Positions 14,643 through 23,239 of a DNA stretch of 49,026 nt are shown here, piece by piece. Below the pieces are notes generated by a model. That model searched no databases. It saw nothing but the letters and a program-made list of their open reading frames with translations, and was not told the DNA's origin. Where the stretch lies: positions 1 through 49,026 of the forward strand of contig CAZHPR010000004.1 in NCBI GenBank assembly GCA_964534305.1, read 5' to 3'. The position numbers were made by a program, and so were the translations under genes. The DNA is from CAZHPR01 sp964534305. Lineage in GTDB: Bacteria; Patescibacteriota; Minisyncoccia; Phycocordibacterales; WO2-35-19. How positions within the stretch are numbered: the stretch's first letter is position 1; each line of letters starts with the position of its first letter.

Positions 14643-16319
14643 ATGGTTGTAAATTTCAACGAAGATAAACAGAGACAAAAATTGGAAGACTTGCGAGAGA
14701 GAGAAGAAGAGAGCCTCGCAGAGATGATGTCTTCCAAGTATGGTCTCCCTTATATAGACCTGTCGGTCTCTCCTGTGAACATAGATGCCCTTAGAGTAGT
14801 CAAAGAAGTTGAGGCCAGAGAAGCAGAAGTTGCCCCATTCAACATAATCAACAAAAAAATTTCTATTGGGATAATCTCTCCCAACAATTCAAAAACGACT
14901 GCTGTAATAGAAGATCTAAAATCAAGAGGTTATCTACCAGTAGTTTATATGGTATCGCACCAGAGTTTGGAAAAAGTTTGGAGTCGATACAAAGATTTGT
15001 CATACTCTCTAGAAACAAAAAGTGGTGCCCTCGATATATCCAATGACGATATTCAAGATCTGATAAAAAAAGTCAAAGACATCGGAGATATAAAGTCTTC
15101 GATAGAGGAAATCTTGGCACAAAAAAAGAGCTACCGAATATCAAGAATACTAGAAGTAATACTCGCTGGAGCTATTGCCGTCAATGCCTCAGATATTCAC
15201 ATAGAGCCAGAAGACAGGAGTGTTCGTCTTCGTTTTAGACTTGATGGAGTTTTAAATGATATCCTGGCTTTTGACACCCAAACATTTAGCCTTTTGTTAT
15301 CAAGGATAAAATTAACATCAAACTTAAAATTAAATGTTAAAGGCAAAGCACAGGACGGAAGATTTAGTATAAAACTCGGAGATATAGAAATAGAAATCAG
15401 AACTTCTCTACTACCAGGCAATTATGGTGAGTCGGTAGTGCTTAGGGTACTCAATCCAAACGCAATAGGAGTACCCCTAGAAGATCTTGGTATCCAAGAA
15501 GATTTGCTTCAAATACTGATGCGAGAACTAAAAAAACCAAACGGCATGATCCTAAACACAGGACCAACCGGAAGCGGAAAGACAACCACCCTGTATGCCT
15601 TTATGAAAAAGATTTATAGTCCTGGAATAAAAATAATCACGATTGAAAATCCGATTGAATATCACCTCAAAGGGGTAGTCCAGACTCAAACAGATGAATC
15701 GGCTGGGTACACCTTCCTAGAAGGTTTGCGGAGTGCCCTGCGACAAGATCCGGATGTGATAATGGTTGGAGAAATTAGAGATAGCGAAACAGCCGAGATC
15801 GCAGTCAATGCAGCACTCACCGGTCACCTCGTGTTTTCAACCCTTCACACCAACAACGCTGCTGGTACCTTCCCTAGACTTATAGACCTCGGAGTAAATC
15901 CAAAAGTTATAACCTCCGCTGTAAACATCGCAATGGCTCAAAGACTGGTGAGAAAGCTTTGTACAAAGTGTAGGGAAAAAATAGAGCCAACTAGCAAAGA
16001 AAAGGAGCTGGTAGAAAGCACCCTCAGCCAAATAAAAAACACCAAACTGACTTCTGGTTTAAATACAGCAGATATTTATGGCCCTGTCGGTTGTAGTGAG
16101 TGCAATTTTACCGGCTTTAATGGTAGAACCGGCATCTATGAAGCAATCCTCACGGATGAAAAGGTAGAAATGGTAGTAAAAGAAAACCCAAGCGAGAGAG
16201 AAATAGAAAAAGTCTCAAAAGATCAGGGTATTTTAAACATGAAGCAAGACGGTATCATCAAGGTTCTCAAAGGTATCACTTCCCTAGACGAGCTAGGTAG
16301 GGTGATAGATCTAGATTAA
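14643..16319 (+). CDS. pilB: Type IV pilus / secretion assembly ATPase, PilB-GspE family
   Basis: The protein is 558 aa from the ATG at 14643. It is preceded by TATAAT at 14631-14636, and the longer frame starts inside a repeat. It has an N-terminal MshEN-type domain (SSKYGLPYIDLS), Walker A GPTGSGKTTT at ~307, an Asp-box (SDIHIEPEDRSVRLRFRLDG) and Walker B with VIMVGEIRDSETAEIA. The His box is TGHLVFSTLHTNNA, and a C-x2-C...C-x2-C zinc site follows (CTKC, CSEC). It powers extension of type IV pili. No other pilus genes are in the window. Confidence 0.94.
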   Translation: MVVNFNEDKQRQKLEDLREREEESLAEMMSSKYGLPYIDLSVSPVNIDALRVVKEVEAREAEVAPFNIINKKISIGIISPNNSKTTAVIEDLKSRGYLPVVYMVSHQSLEKVWSRYKDLSYSLETKSGALDISNDDIQDLIKKVKDIGDIKSSIEEILAQKKSYRISRILEVILAGAIAVNASDIHIEPEDRSVRLRFRLDGVLNDILAFDTQTFSLLLSRIKLTSNLKLNVKGKAQDGRFSIKLGDIEIEIRTSLLPGNYGESVVLRVLNPNAIGVPLEDLGIQEDLLQILMRELKKPNGMILNTGPTGSGKTTTLYAFMKKIYSPGIKIITIENPIEYHLKGVVQTQTDESAGYTFLEGLRSALRQDPDVIMVGEIRDSETAEIAVNAALTGHLVFSTLHTNNAAGTFPRLIDLGVNPKVITSAVNIAMAQRLVRKLCTKCREKIEPTSKEKELVESTLSQIKNTKLTSGLNTADIYGPVGCSECNFTGFNGRTGIYEAILTDEKVEMVVKENPSEREIEKVSKDQGILNMKQDGIIKVLKGITSLDELGRVIDLD

Positions 16320-16360
16320 GCAAAACAAAAGTAAATAATAAGAGTTATACACAAAATAAA

Positions 16361-16388
16361 TTGAAGTAGAGAAGGTTTTGTGAATAAT
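16361..16388 (+). promoter_or_regulatory. Possible promoter of the structured RNA
   Basis: TTGAAG (16361-16366), a 16-bp spacer and AATAAT (16383-16388) would start transcription near 16395, just before the structured element. No comparable promoter is apparent on the other strand. Confidence 0.4.
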
Positions 16389-16395
16389 GAGGCTT

Positions 16396-16585
16396 AGAGA
16401 TACGAAAATTGGGGGCAGAAATCTCTAAACGGCACTTTCAATAGTCATACCAAAAGCAAAACATTAGTCTAAGGATAGTATCAGCACTTTTGTGCAAAAG
16501 CACAAAGACCAATACGTCCTCGATATAATATCTAAATCCGCATAAAGCGGATCGCCGTTTAGAGATTTTTACCCCCAATCCAAGA
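16396..16585 (+). ncRNA. Structured RNA candidate, 6S-RNA-like
   Basis: The outer stem pairs 16408-16433 with 16554-16579 (26 positions: 24 Watson-Crick, 1 G-U, 1 mismatch), from ATTGGGGGCAG to ACCCCCAAT. Inside is a long irregular hairpin: AGGA/TCCT, GTAT/ATAC and GTGC/GCAC with an AAAA loop. The 3' side of the central open region carries a short hairpin, ATCCGC-ATAAA-GCGGAT (16536-16552). A closing stem, central bubble with a 3'-strand hairpin and a long apical stem is the plan of 6S RNA, which sequesters RNA polymerase. No conserved primary sequence was recognised, so this rests on shape. The rest of the pilB-ruvB spacer is AT-rich without other features. Confidence 0.5.
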
Positions 16586-16664
16586 TAAGTAAAACCCTGT
16601 TATTTTATACAGCAAAGTATTTAAATTTTCAAATTCATACAGAGTATATCATAAAACAATATTT

Positions 16665-17678
16665 ATGTCAAATATAGATGACAAAACCTTAGAAAACAAC
16701 GATTTTGAGTTTTTGGACAAAACCTTACGGCCATCAAAATGGGATGATTACATCGGACAAGAAAATATAAAGAAAAACCTCCAAATACTTCTTGATGCGG
16801 CCAGAGAAAGAGAACATCCCCCAGAACATCTCCTCTTCTACGGTCCGCCCGGACTTGGAAAAACCACCCTAGCTCATCTGATCGCAAAAGAATCCAATTC
16901 TCAAATGAAAACCACTTCTGGCCCAGCCATAGAAAGGGTTGGTGATCTTGCTTCAATACTTACAAATCTTTCTCCTGGAGATATTTTGTTTATCGATGAA
17001 ATACACAGGTTAAACAAAAACATCGAAGAAGTCCTCTACCCCGCTATGGAATCTAGAGTTCTAGACATCATAATCGGCAAAGGCCCTTCAGCAAGAACCA
17101 TCCAACTAGAACTTCCAAAATTTACACTGGTCGGCGCAACTACCAGGATCTCTCTCTTATCATCACCACTCAGAAGCAGGTTCTCAGGTGGTGTATTCAA
17201 ACTAGAATTTTATAACGAAGATGAAATTGTTGAGATTATAAAAAGATCTTCAAAGATACTCGGATTAGATTTGGATAATGATGCAGCAAAAGCAATCGGA
17301 GAAAGGAGCAGGTCAACACCGCGCACAGCAAATTATTTACTAAAAAGAGTTAGGGATTACGCCCAGGTACACAAAAGAGAGGTTGATAGAATCTTGGTCC
17401 ATGAGGCTTTGGAGCTTTTGGGAGTAGACAGAATGGGCCTTAACCCTTCTGATATTTCTCTAATAAAAACGATTGCCGAAAAATTCTCTGGGGGCCCGGT
17501 AGGGCTAGGTACTCTTGCGGCATCCATGGCAGAAGAGGAGGCCACTATCGCAGAGTTCAACGAACCATACTTGCTCCAGATAGGTTTTATAGAAAGGACA
17601 CCTCGGGGACGTATCTTGACCCGTAACGCTTATACACATCTAAATTTAGAGTTCCTAGAACAAGATAAACTCTTATAA
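16665..17678 (+). CDS. ruvB: Holliday junction branch-migration ATPase RuvB
   Basis: The protein is 337 aa. It begins with the RuvB-typical lead TLRPSKWDDYIGQ. Walker A is YGPPGLGKTT (~59), Walker B ILFIDEIHRLN, and sensor 1 VGATTR. The arginine-finger region is LRSRF, and the C-terminal winged helix contains FSGGPVGLGTLAASMAEE and RTPRGR. Hexamers pump DNA through the RuvA-bound junction. The stop codon at 17676-17678 is immediately abutted by a palindromic element carrying a DUF559 gene. Confidence 0.98.
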   Translation: MSNIDDKTLENNDFEFLDKTLRPSKWDDYIGQENIKKNLQILLDAAREREHPPEHLLFYGPPGLGKTTLAHLIAKESNSQMKTTSGPAIERVGDLASILTNLSPGDILFIDEIHRLNKNIEEVLYPAMESRVLDIIIGKGPSARTIQLELPKFTLVGATTRISLLSSPLRSRFSGGVFKLEFYNEDEIVEIIKRSSKILGLDLDNDAAKAIGERSRSTPRTANYLLKRVRDYAQVHKREVDRILVHEALELLGVDRMGLNPSDISLIKTIAEKFSGGPVGLGTLAASMAEEEATIAEFNEPYLLQIGFIERTPRGRILTRNAYTHLNLEFLEQDKLL

Positions 17679-17746
17679 ACCCCACCCGCCCTTATGGGCA
17701 CCCTCCCCTTGTTCAGGGGAGGGAAAACCACCATAATTATTAGATA

Positions 17747-18097
17747 GTGAGAATTCATAATTTAAGGAAATTTTTAGATCGTAGGAAAGAATTAAGAAAG
17801 AAACAAACACCGCAAGAAGAAGTTTTGTGGTGGTATCTAAAGGATAAGAGGTTGGGTTTTAAGTTTAGAAGGCAGCATAGTGTGGGAGGGTATATCTTGG
17901 ATTTTTATTGTAAAGATAAAAAACTTATAGTTGAAATTGATGGGGAAATACATAACACTAAAGAAAATCGAGAATACGATGAGGTCAGGGATAAATTTTT
18001 TACCCAACTAGATTATAAAGTTTTGAGGATTTCAAATAATGAAATTGAAAATAACATAAAAGAAGTGCTCGAGAAAATAAAATTTTTATTGCGATAA
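17747..18097 (+). CDS. DUF559-family endonuclease-like protein
   Basis: The protein is 116 aa with a GTG start. The DUF559 pattern is clear: RRKELRKKQTPQEEVLWWYL, FKFRRQHSVGGYILDFYC, KKLIVEIDGEIHN, YDEVRDKFFTQL, KVLRISNNEI. The D...E-x-D arrangement matches the PD-(D/E)XK nuclease core related to very-short-patch-repair endonucleases. Activity of this family is little studied. It sits inside 46-bp inverted repeats (element 17678-18207), and a divergent homologue with the same layout lies at 27461. Confidence 0.87.
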   Translation: MRIHNLRKFLDRRKELRKKQTPQEEVLWWYLKDKRLGFKFRRQHSVGGYILDFYCKDKKLIVEIDGEIHNTKENREYDEVRDKFFTQLDYKVLRISNNEIENNIKEVLEKIKFLLR

Positions 18098-18122
18098 TAA
18101 ATGAAATGGGGTTTTTGTTCTT

Positions 18123-18159
18123 CCCCCTCCTGCTCAAGGAGGGGGTTGGGGGAGGTGTG
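18123..18159 (+). repeat. Palindromic unit with G-rich tail beside DUF559 copy 1
   Basis: CCCCCTCCT (18123-18131) pairs with AGGAGGGGG (18137-18145), loop GCTCA, followed by TTGGGGGAGGTGTG. It has the same hairpin-plus-tail layout as the element terminus 3 bp downstream, but different bases. The right side therefore carries two consecutive units. Confidence 0.75.
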
Positions 18160-18250
18160 TTCCCTCCCCTGAACAAGGGGAGGGTGGCTGAGAAGCCGGG
18201 TGGGGTTGGAATAGGGTGTTTTTTAAGGAATAATATTATATAATCGCCAC

Positions 18251-18781
18251 ATGGCAGGACATAATAAGTGGTCAAAAATAAAAAACAAGAAAGCTGTAAC
18301 TGACGCACAGAAGTCAAAAATATTTGGCAAACTTGTAAAACTAATATCGGTAGAATCAAAAAGGTGCAAAGGAGATATTAACTCCCCCTCCCTTCGTTCT
18401 GCAATAGAAAAAGCAAAGAGCGCAAATGTTCCAAACGACAACATAGACAGAGCAATAAAAAAGGGGCTCGGTGTTGGTGAAAAAGAAATGGAGTCAATAA
18501 CCTACGAGAGTTATGGTCCTGGCGGCACTGCCATCATCATAGAAGCTCTTACAGACAACAGAAACAAGGCCGCTCAAGAAATAAAACATATTCTCTCTAG
18601 GAACGGATTTGAACTTGCCGTACCCGGATCAGCTCTTTGGGCATTTAGAAAAGAAAATGGTGAGTGGCTACCAAACAACACCATACCGATAAACGAAGAA
18701 GATGCTAACAAACTAGAAACAATAATTACTGAACTAGAAGAAAACGACGAAGTTCAGGACGTTTTTTGTAATGCAGAGTAA
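18251..18781 (+). CDS. yebC: YebC/PmpR-family protein, short form
   Basis: The protein is 176 aa. The N-terminus MAGHNKWSKIKNKKAVTDAQKS is the family signature, with VPNDNIDRAIKKG and YGPGGTAIIIEALTDNRNKAAQEI. Family members are ~240 aa. Here about 60 residues of the middle domain are missing between ALWAFRKENGEW and NEEDANKLETIITELEENDEVQDVF. Members act in translation of polyproline stretches or as DNA-binding regulators. It is 33 bp upstream of ruvC, as in many bacteria. Confidence 0.93.
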   Translation: MAGHNKWSKIKNKKAVTDAQKSKIFGKLVKLISVESKRCKGDINSPSLRSAIEKAKSANVPNDNIDRAIKKGLGVGEKEMESITYESYGPGGTAIIIEALTDNRNKAAQEIKHILSRNGFELAVPGSALWAFRKENGEWLPNNTIPINEEDANKLETIITELEENDEVQDVFCNAE

Positions 18782-18813
18782 GTATTTAGCAGCAAGCATC
18801 CAGAATCTAGATT

Positions 18814-19341
18814 ATGAAAAAAGAAGAACCAAAAATCCCAACAGATAGAATACTGGGGGTAGATCCGGGTTATGGAAGAATTGGTATAGCAATACTAGAA
18901 AAAGAAGCTGGTAAAGAAAAGCTTATTCATTCAGAGTGTTTTGAGACAGACAGCAAACTCCCCCACCACCAAAGACTGGTACTGATTGGCAACAGACTAA
19001 GAGATGTTATAGAAGAGTTTGGCCCACAAAAACTAGCCGTAGAAACATTGCTCTTTAGCAAAAACGCAAAAACAGCCTTGAAGGTAGCCGAATCTAGGGG
19101 GGTTGTAATTATGGAAGCAGCAAGAATGGGGCTTTCTATTTCAGAGTTCAACCCAAACTCTATAAAACTTGCGGTGACTGGTTATGGCAAAAGTGATAAA
19201 AAACAAATTATACTAATGATTGATCGTATATTTAATATAAAAAACTTACAGAGTAGCCGACCCAAAATAAAGTTTGATGACGAATATGATGCAATTTCTG
19301 TCGCTCTTACCTGCGCGGTAACAAAAGAAATAAAATTTTAG
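18814..19341 (+). CDS. ruvC: Holliday junction resolvase RuvC
   Basis: The protein is 175 aa. The catalytic acids are in place: Asp17 (LGVDPGYGRIGIA), Glu77 (LAVETLLF) and the DDEYDAISVAL motif with Asp156 and Asp159. GYGKSDKKQI is the conserved basic loop. It nicks two strands of the junction held by RuvAB. It is likely co-transcribed with yebC. Confidence 0.96.
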   Translation: MKKEEPKIPTDRILGVDPGYGRIGIAILEKEAGKEKLIHSECFETDSKLPHHQRLVLIGNRLRDVIEEFGPQKLAVETLLFSKNAKTALKVAESRGVVIMEAARMGLSISEFNPNSIKLAVTGYGKSDKKQIILMIDRIFNIKNLQSSRPKIKFDDEYDAISVALTCAVTKEIKF

Positions 19342-19433
19342 TTTTCCACACACAAGACCTGTTGCAAAGTTATATGGGTGTGATAAAAAGTATTTACACA
19401 CTATTTGTGTGTTTAAAAATAAAAAAATAAAAT

Positions 19434-19604
19434 ATGTACGACGATGATAAAGATTTAGATACAGAAGCAGAAGAAATGAAAGCAGCTGGGATGCATGCAG
19501 TAGGAGAGGATACTGACGAAGATCCTGATATGGTTGAATCTGGAGGAGATGACGGAGAAGACGAGGATGAAGAAGATGAGGATGATGATGAAGAGGTTGA
19601 GTAA
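19434..19604 (+). CDS. Tiny highly acidic protein
   Basis: This 56 aa protein begins MYDDDKDLDTEAEEMKAAGM and ends in an almost pure Asp/Glu tail. It has no TM helix or signal. It follows ruvC after ~90 bp and is closed by a clean terminator 20 bp later, which supports a real transcription unit. Function is unknown; strong acidity suggests binding to basic proteins or nucleic-acid mimicry, but this is inference. Confidence 0.6.
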   Translation: MYDDDKDLDTEAEEMKAAGMHAVGEDTDEDPDMVESGGDDGEDEDEEDEDDDEEVE

Positions 19605-19624
19605 GATATGTAAATAACAAAAGA

Positions 19625-19645
19625 CCGGCACTGCCGGTTTTTTTG
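19625..19645 (+). terminator. Bidirectional terminator between acidic protein and tyrS
   Basis: ACCGGC (19625-19630) pairs with GCCGGT (19634-19639), loop ACT, followed by a run of seven T. On the other strand TCTTTTGTT follows the stem directly after the tyrS stop, so it can serve both genes. Confidence 0.9.
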
Positions 19646-21028
19646 TTAGATTTCTATAACTACAAAAGTCTTTTTGCCTATCTTTAGTTTGCGCGTACTG
19701 AGAACCATCTCATTTGGATCTTTGATTTTTTTATCAGGAAACTCTGACACCGCTCCAGACTCTACAAGCCTCCTAAATTCTGACTTTGATTCTACCAGAC
19801 CATTTGATACCAAAACATCCACAATCTTTTCTGAAGCGGAAGACTTTATCACAACCGCATCTTCTGGAAACTCTTTTTTACCAAATACGTTTAAAAAAGC
19901 CTCCTTTGCAGAAAGGGCTATATTTTCATCGTGATACATAGAGACTACTTGCCTTGCCAACTCAAGTTTTATATCTCTCGGATTGGTGCCAGATTGAATA
20001 GCGGAAATCATTTTGATTATCTCATCTTGCGGAGCTTCGGTGCACAACTCAAGATATTCCTGCATCAGAGAATCTGGTATAGACATAATCTTACCAAACA
20101 TCTCACTTGCGGGTTCATTTATTGCAATGTAGTTATCAAGACTCTTGCTCATTTTTTCCTTACCATCAGTACCTCTAAGTATCCTGCAAGAAACAACAGA
20201 CTGAGGAGCAACACCGTTTATTTTCATAACATCTCTACCCATCAGCATATTAAAGGTCTGATCCGTACCCCCTATCTCAAGATCACATGACCCGTAGATT
20301 TGAGACAATATATAAGAATCAATTCCTTGGAGCACTGGATACAACATCTCATGCATAAACAACTCCTCACCAGATTTTATTCTGTCCTGGAACATATCTC
20401 TTGAGATAAGTCTTTGGTGAGTTATATGTCTCAATGTCCACAATAGTCCTCTCATAGTAACGGAGCGTATTTCTTGTTTGTCTAGTATTTTTGATTGCAT
20501 TCTGGTATTGGTATACAAAACTGATTTACCAACAAAGCTGTTAGAAGGTATCTCCGCATCAAAACTAAACCCAGCTTTTTTCACAGTCAAAGTAATCCTC
20601 TCATCGCCTGGGATTATGTCCTCTACCGCAATAAACCAATCTGAATTCCTAATCCAAGAAAAAACACTTTCATCCGTTCTTAAAACCTTACCGACTTGCT
20701 CTAGGTAGGTTTTCATATTTTCTTCTATTTCTTTTTGATCTATCTCTGGACGAACCTTTGACTTACCTGTTGGGTCCCCTATTCTTGCAGTAAAGTCACC
20801 AACAAGAAAAATAACTTTGCATCCCAAATCCTGCATCTTACGCAAAAACCTAAAAACGATTGCGTGTCCTAAATGTATGTCTGGTCTAGTTGGATCAACC
20901 CCAAACTTTATTACAATATCACCACTGTATTCACCTTTTATTTTCTTTTCTAGTTTGTTGGCAAAAGAATTGTCTGGATCAAAAAATTCAGCCACTACTC
21001 TGCTTTTTAGTACCTCTTTTTCATTCAT
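19646..21028 (-). CDS. tyrS: Tyrosyl-tRNA synthetase
   Basis: The protein is 460 aa from the ATG at 21028, chosen over a 31-residue extension that has no family match. It has class I signatures HLGHA (HIGH) in FGVDPTRPDIHLGHA and EKMSKS (KMSKS). GTDQTFNMLMGRD is a TyrS hallmark, and the C-terminal S4 domain is LVSNGLVESKSEFRRLVESGAV. It charges tRNA-Tyr. The segment TVKKAGFSFDAEIPSNSFVG is an insertion relative to E. coli-type enzymes. It is divergent from the PBP gene. Confidence 0.96.
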   Translation of the reverse strand: MNEKEVLKSRVVAEFFDPDNSFANKLEKKIKGEYSGDIVIKFGVDPTRPDIHLGHAIVFRFLRKMQDLGCKVIFLVGDFTARIGDPTGKSKVRPEIDQKEIEENMKTYLEQVGKVLRTDESVFSWIRNSDWFIAVEDIIPGDERITLTVKKAGFSFDAEIPSNSFVGKSVLYTNTRMQSKILDKQEIRSVTMRGLLWTLRHITHQRLISRDMFQDRIKSGEELFMHEMLYPVLQGIDSYILSQIYGSCDLEIGGTDQTFNMLMGRDVMKINGVAPQSVVSCRILRGTDGKEKMSKSLDNYIAINEPASEMFGKIMSIPDSLMQEYLELCTEAPQDEIIKMISAIQSGTNPRDIKLELARQVVSMYHDENIALSAKEAFLNVFGKKEFPEDAVVIKSSASEKIVDVLVSNGLVESKSEFRRLVESGAVSEFPDKKIKDPNEMVLSTRKLKIGKKTFVVIEI

Positions 21029-21085
21029 ATGAATAAATCTATCATATTTAGGTTTTTTTTGGTATAATGATAAAAATAAACTCCT

Positions 21086-23239
21086 ATGTTTAATAACATA
21101 AGATTTTTTGCAAAAAAACACAAAGAGGGTCTCCGGACCATTTTTTTGCTTTTGGTCTCTCTTTTTATATTTATTCTAGGATTAGTAGCTTTATGGACCT
21201 CCACCTTTAAAGTTCCAACCCTTGAGTCCATAAGAGAAAGACGGGTCACAGAGTCTACAAAAATATATGACCGAACTGGCCAAATACTTCTATACGACAC
21301 AGGAGGAGATATAAGGAGAAGCATTGTCCCAATAGAAGAAATCTCTATAAATATAAAGAACGCGACCATCGCAATAGAAGACAGAGAGTTTTATGAACAT
21401 AGAGGTATAAAACCAAAAGCAATCCTTAGAGCCATAATCGCAAACATTCTAACACTTGAGTGGAGTCAGGGAGGCTCAACAATAACCCAACAAGTTGTAA
21501 AAAATTCTATCCTTACCAACGACAAAGATATATCGAGAAAACTCAAAGAGTGGGTTTTGGCCCTCAAGTTGGAGCAGATGATAAACAAGGATGAAATTTT
21601 GTCTATGTATCTAAATGAGATACCTTACGGCGGAAATCTCTATGGCGTTGAGGAAGCAAGTAATACATTTTTTGGTAAATCATCAAGAGATGTAAGTCTT
21701 GCCGAAGCGGCTTACCTGGCGTCTATACCAAAGGCCCCAACTTTCTACTCCCCATATGGAAAAAACAAAGATCGTTTGGAAGTTAGAAAAAATTTGGTTC
21801 TTTCGGAGATGCTAAAAAATAATTTTATAACCGAAGATGAGTACAACCAAGCAAAGTCTGAGGTAGTAAACTTTTTGGGCAAAAGTGACGCTAGTGTAAA
21901 AGCGCCTCATTTTATTTTTTACACTCTCGATTATATAAGAAACAAGTATGGAGAAAGTATTCTTGATCAAGGTGGCCTAAAAATAATAACTTCCCTTGAC
22001 TATGAACTTCAGTCTATCGCAGAAGATATTGCCAATGATTACGCGTTAGAAAATAAAAATAAGTTTAATGCAGAAAATGCAGCGATTGTAGCAGTAGACC
22101 CAAAAAATGGAGGGATTATAACCATGGTTGGCTCCAGGGACTATTTTGATAAAGATATTGATGGAGCATTTAATGTAGTCACAGCAAAAAGACAGCCTGG
22201 ATCAACCTTCAAACCTTTCGTATACTCACAGGCTTTTATTAAAGGCTACACCCCAGAAACAGTGCTCTTTGATGTAAAGACCCAATTCTCTACCACTTGC
22301 GCACCAGATAACCTAACAACTGGTAACGGTTGTTATTCACCAGATAACTACGACAATCAATATAGAGGTCCTGTGACCCTAAGAAGCGCCTTAGCTCAAT
22401 CATTAAACATTCCTTCTGTAAAAGTCCTTTATCTTGCTGGACTCAACGAATCAATAAGACTTGCTAGAGATATGGGTATGCTCTCTCTCACAAACAAAGG
22501 AGACTATGGTCTTACATTGGTGCTTGGAGGTGGAGAAGTTACTCCCCTAGAAATAACTTCTGCTTATGGAGTATTTGCAAACAATGGTATCAAAACGGAC
22601 ATCTCTCCAATAATAGAAATAAAAGATAGAGACGGAAATGTAATACAAAAGCACAACGCTGGAGGATCAGAAGTACTACCAAAAGAAATAGCCCTTAAGA
22701 TATCAAGCATTTTGAGCGATAACGACGCGAGAGCACCGTCTTTCGGACAAACATCAGCATTACACTTCCCTACTAGAGATGTGGCAGTAAAGACTGGTAC
22801 CACAAACGACTACAGAGACGCTTGGATAATCGGTTATACACCAAGCATTGCCGTCGGAGCATGGGCGGGCAATAACGATAATAGTCCTATGGAGAAAAAG
22901 GTGGCTGGGTTTATAGTAGCGCCTATGTGGAGAGCTTTTATGGATAGAGTTCTTATGAAATATAGTTTTGAAAGCTTTGAGGAGCCCCTCATTGAGAATG
23001 GTCCTGATTTGAAACCAGTACTAAGAGGTATCTGGCAAGGTGGTATCCAACAAGAAAATAGTAATGTTGTAACAGGTGGAGTACACACAATCCTTAATTG
23101 GGTTGATAAAAACAACCCTAGAGGAGAAGTACCAGAAAACCCAAACGAAGATCCACAATTTGAAAGATGGGAATATTCTGTAAGGATGTGGGCAGAAAAC
23201 AACAATCTAACTCAAGATAATCCTTTTACTATAAACTAG
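21086..23239 (+). CDS. Class A penicillin-binding protein (PBP1A-type)
   Basis: The protein is 717 aa. An N-terminal TM anchor (IFLLLVSLFIFILGLVALW) precedes the GT51 glycosyltransferase domain, with catalytic Glu98 in AIEDREFYEHRG and GGSTITQQVVKN (129-140). The transpeptidase domain has SxxK in PGSTFKPF (~373), SxN in AQSLNIPS and KTG in AVKTGTTNDYRDAW (~569). It polymerises and crosslinks peptidoglycan outside the membrane. TATAAT at 21063-21068, 18 bp before the ATG, is a likely -10 box. The tail is short and charged. Confidence 0.96.
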   Translation: MFNNIRFFAKKHKEGLRTIFLLLVSLFIFILGLVALWTSTFKVPTLESIRERRVTESTKIYDRTGQILLYDTGGDIRRSIVPIEEISINIKNATIAIEDREFYEHRGIKPKAILRAIIANILTLEWSQGGSTITQQVVKNSILTNDKDISRKLKEWVLALKLEQMINKDEILSMYLNEIPYGGNLYGVEEASNTFFGKSSRDVSLAEAAYLASIPKAPTFYSPYGKNKDRLEVRKNLVLSEMLKNNFITEDEYNQAKSEVVNFLGKSDASVKAPHFIFYTLDYIRNKYGESILDQGGLKIITSLDYELQSIAEDIANDYALENKNKFNAENAAIVAVDPKNGGIITMVGSRDYFDKDIDGAFNVVTAKRQPGSTFKPFVYSQAFIKGYTPETVLFDVKTQFSTTCAPDNLTTGNGCYSPDNYDNQYRGPVTLRSALAQSLNIPSVKVLYLAGLNESIRLARDMGMLSLTNKGDYGLTLVLGGGEVTPLEITSAYGVFANNGIKTDISPIIEIKDRDGNVIQKHNAGGSEVLPKEIALKISSILSDNDARAPSFGQTSALHFPTRDVAVKTGTTNDYRDAWIIGYTPSIAVGAWAGNNDNSPMEKKVAGFIVAPMWRAFMDRVLMKYSFESFEEPLIENGPDLKPVLRGIWQGGIQQENSNVVTGGVHTILNWVDKNNPRGEVPENPNEDPQFERWEYSVRMWAENNNLTQDNPFTIN

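Larger units (their letters stand above)
17678..18207 (+). mobile_element. Putative DUF559 palindromic element, copy 1
   Basis: The 530-bp unit is bracketed by 46-bp inverted repeats at 17678-17723 and 18162-18207. They agree at 39 of 46 positions, and every difference falls in a 12-nt mini-hairpin whose own pairing is kept (GCCCttatGGGC against GGCTgagaAGCC). Each end reads AACCCCACCC, the mini-hairpin, then a 9-bp stem (CCCTCCCCT/AGGGGAGGG). It carries one gene, a DUF559 nuclease. An extra hairpin-plus-tail (18123-18159) lies just inside the right end. No target duplication is evident. That it moves is inferred. Confidence 0.65.

Noticed and set aside
16396..16585. tmRNA or SRP RNA in the pilB-ruvB spacer
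   Set aside because: No tRNA-Ala-like ends, no T-loop GTTC and no tag frame for tmRNA; no GGAAGC-type SRP loop.
21028..21121. Longer TyrS N-terminus
   Set aside because: The extra 31 residues match nothing in the family and would overlap the divergent PBP start.
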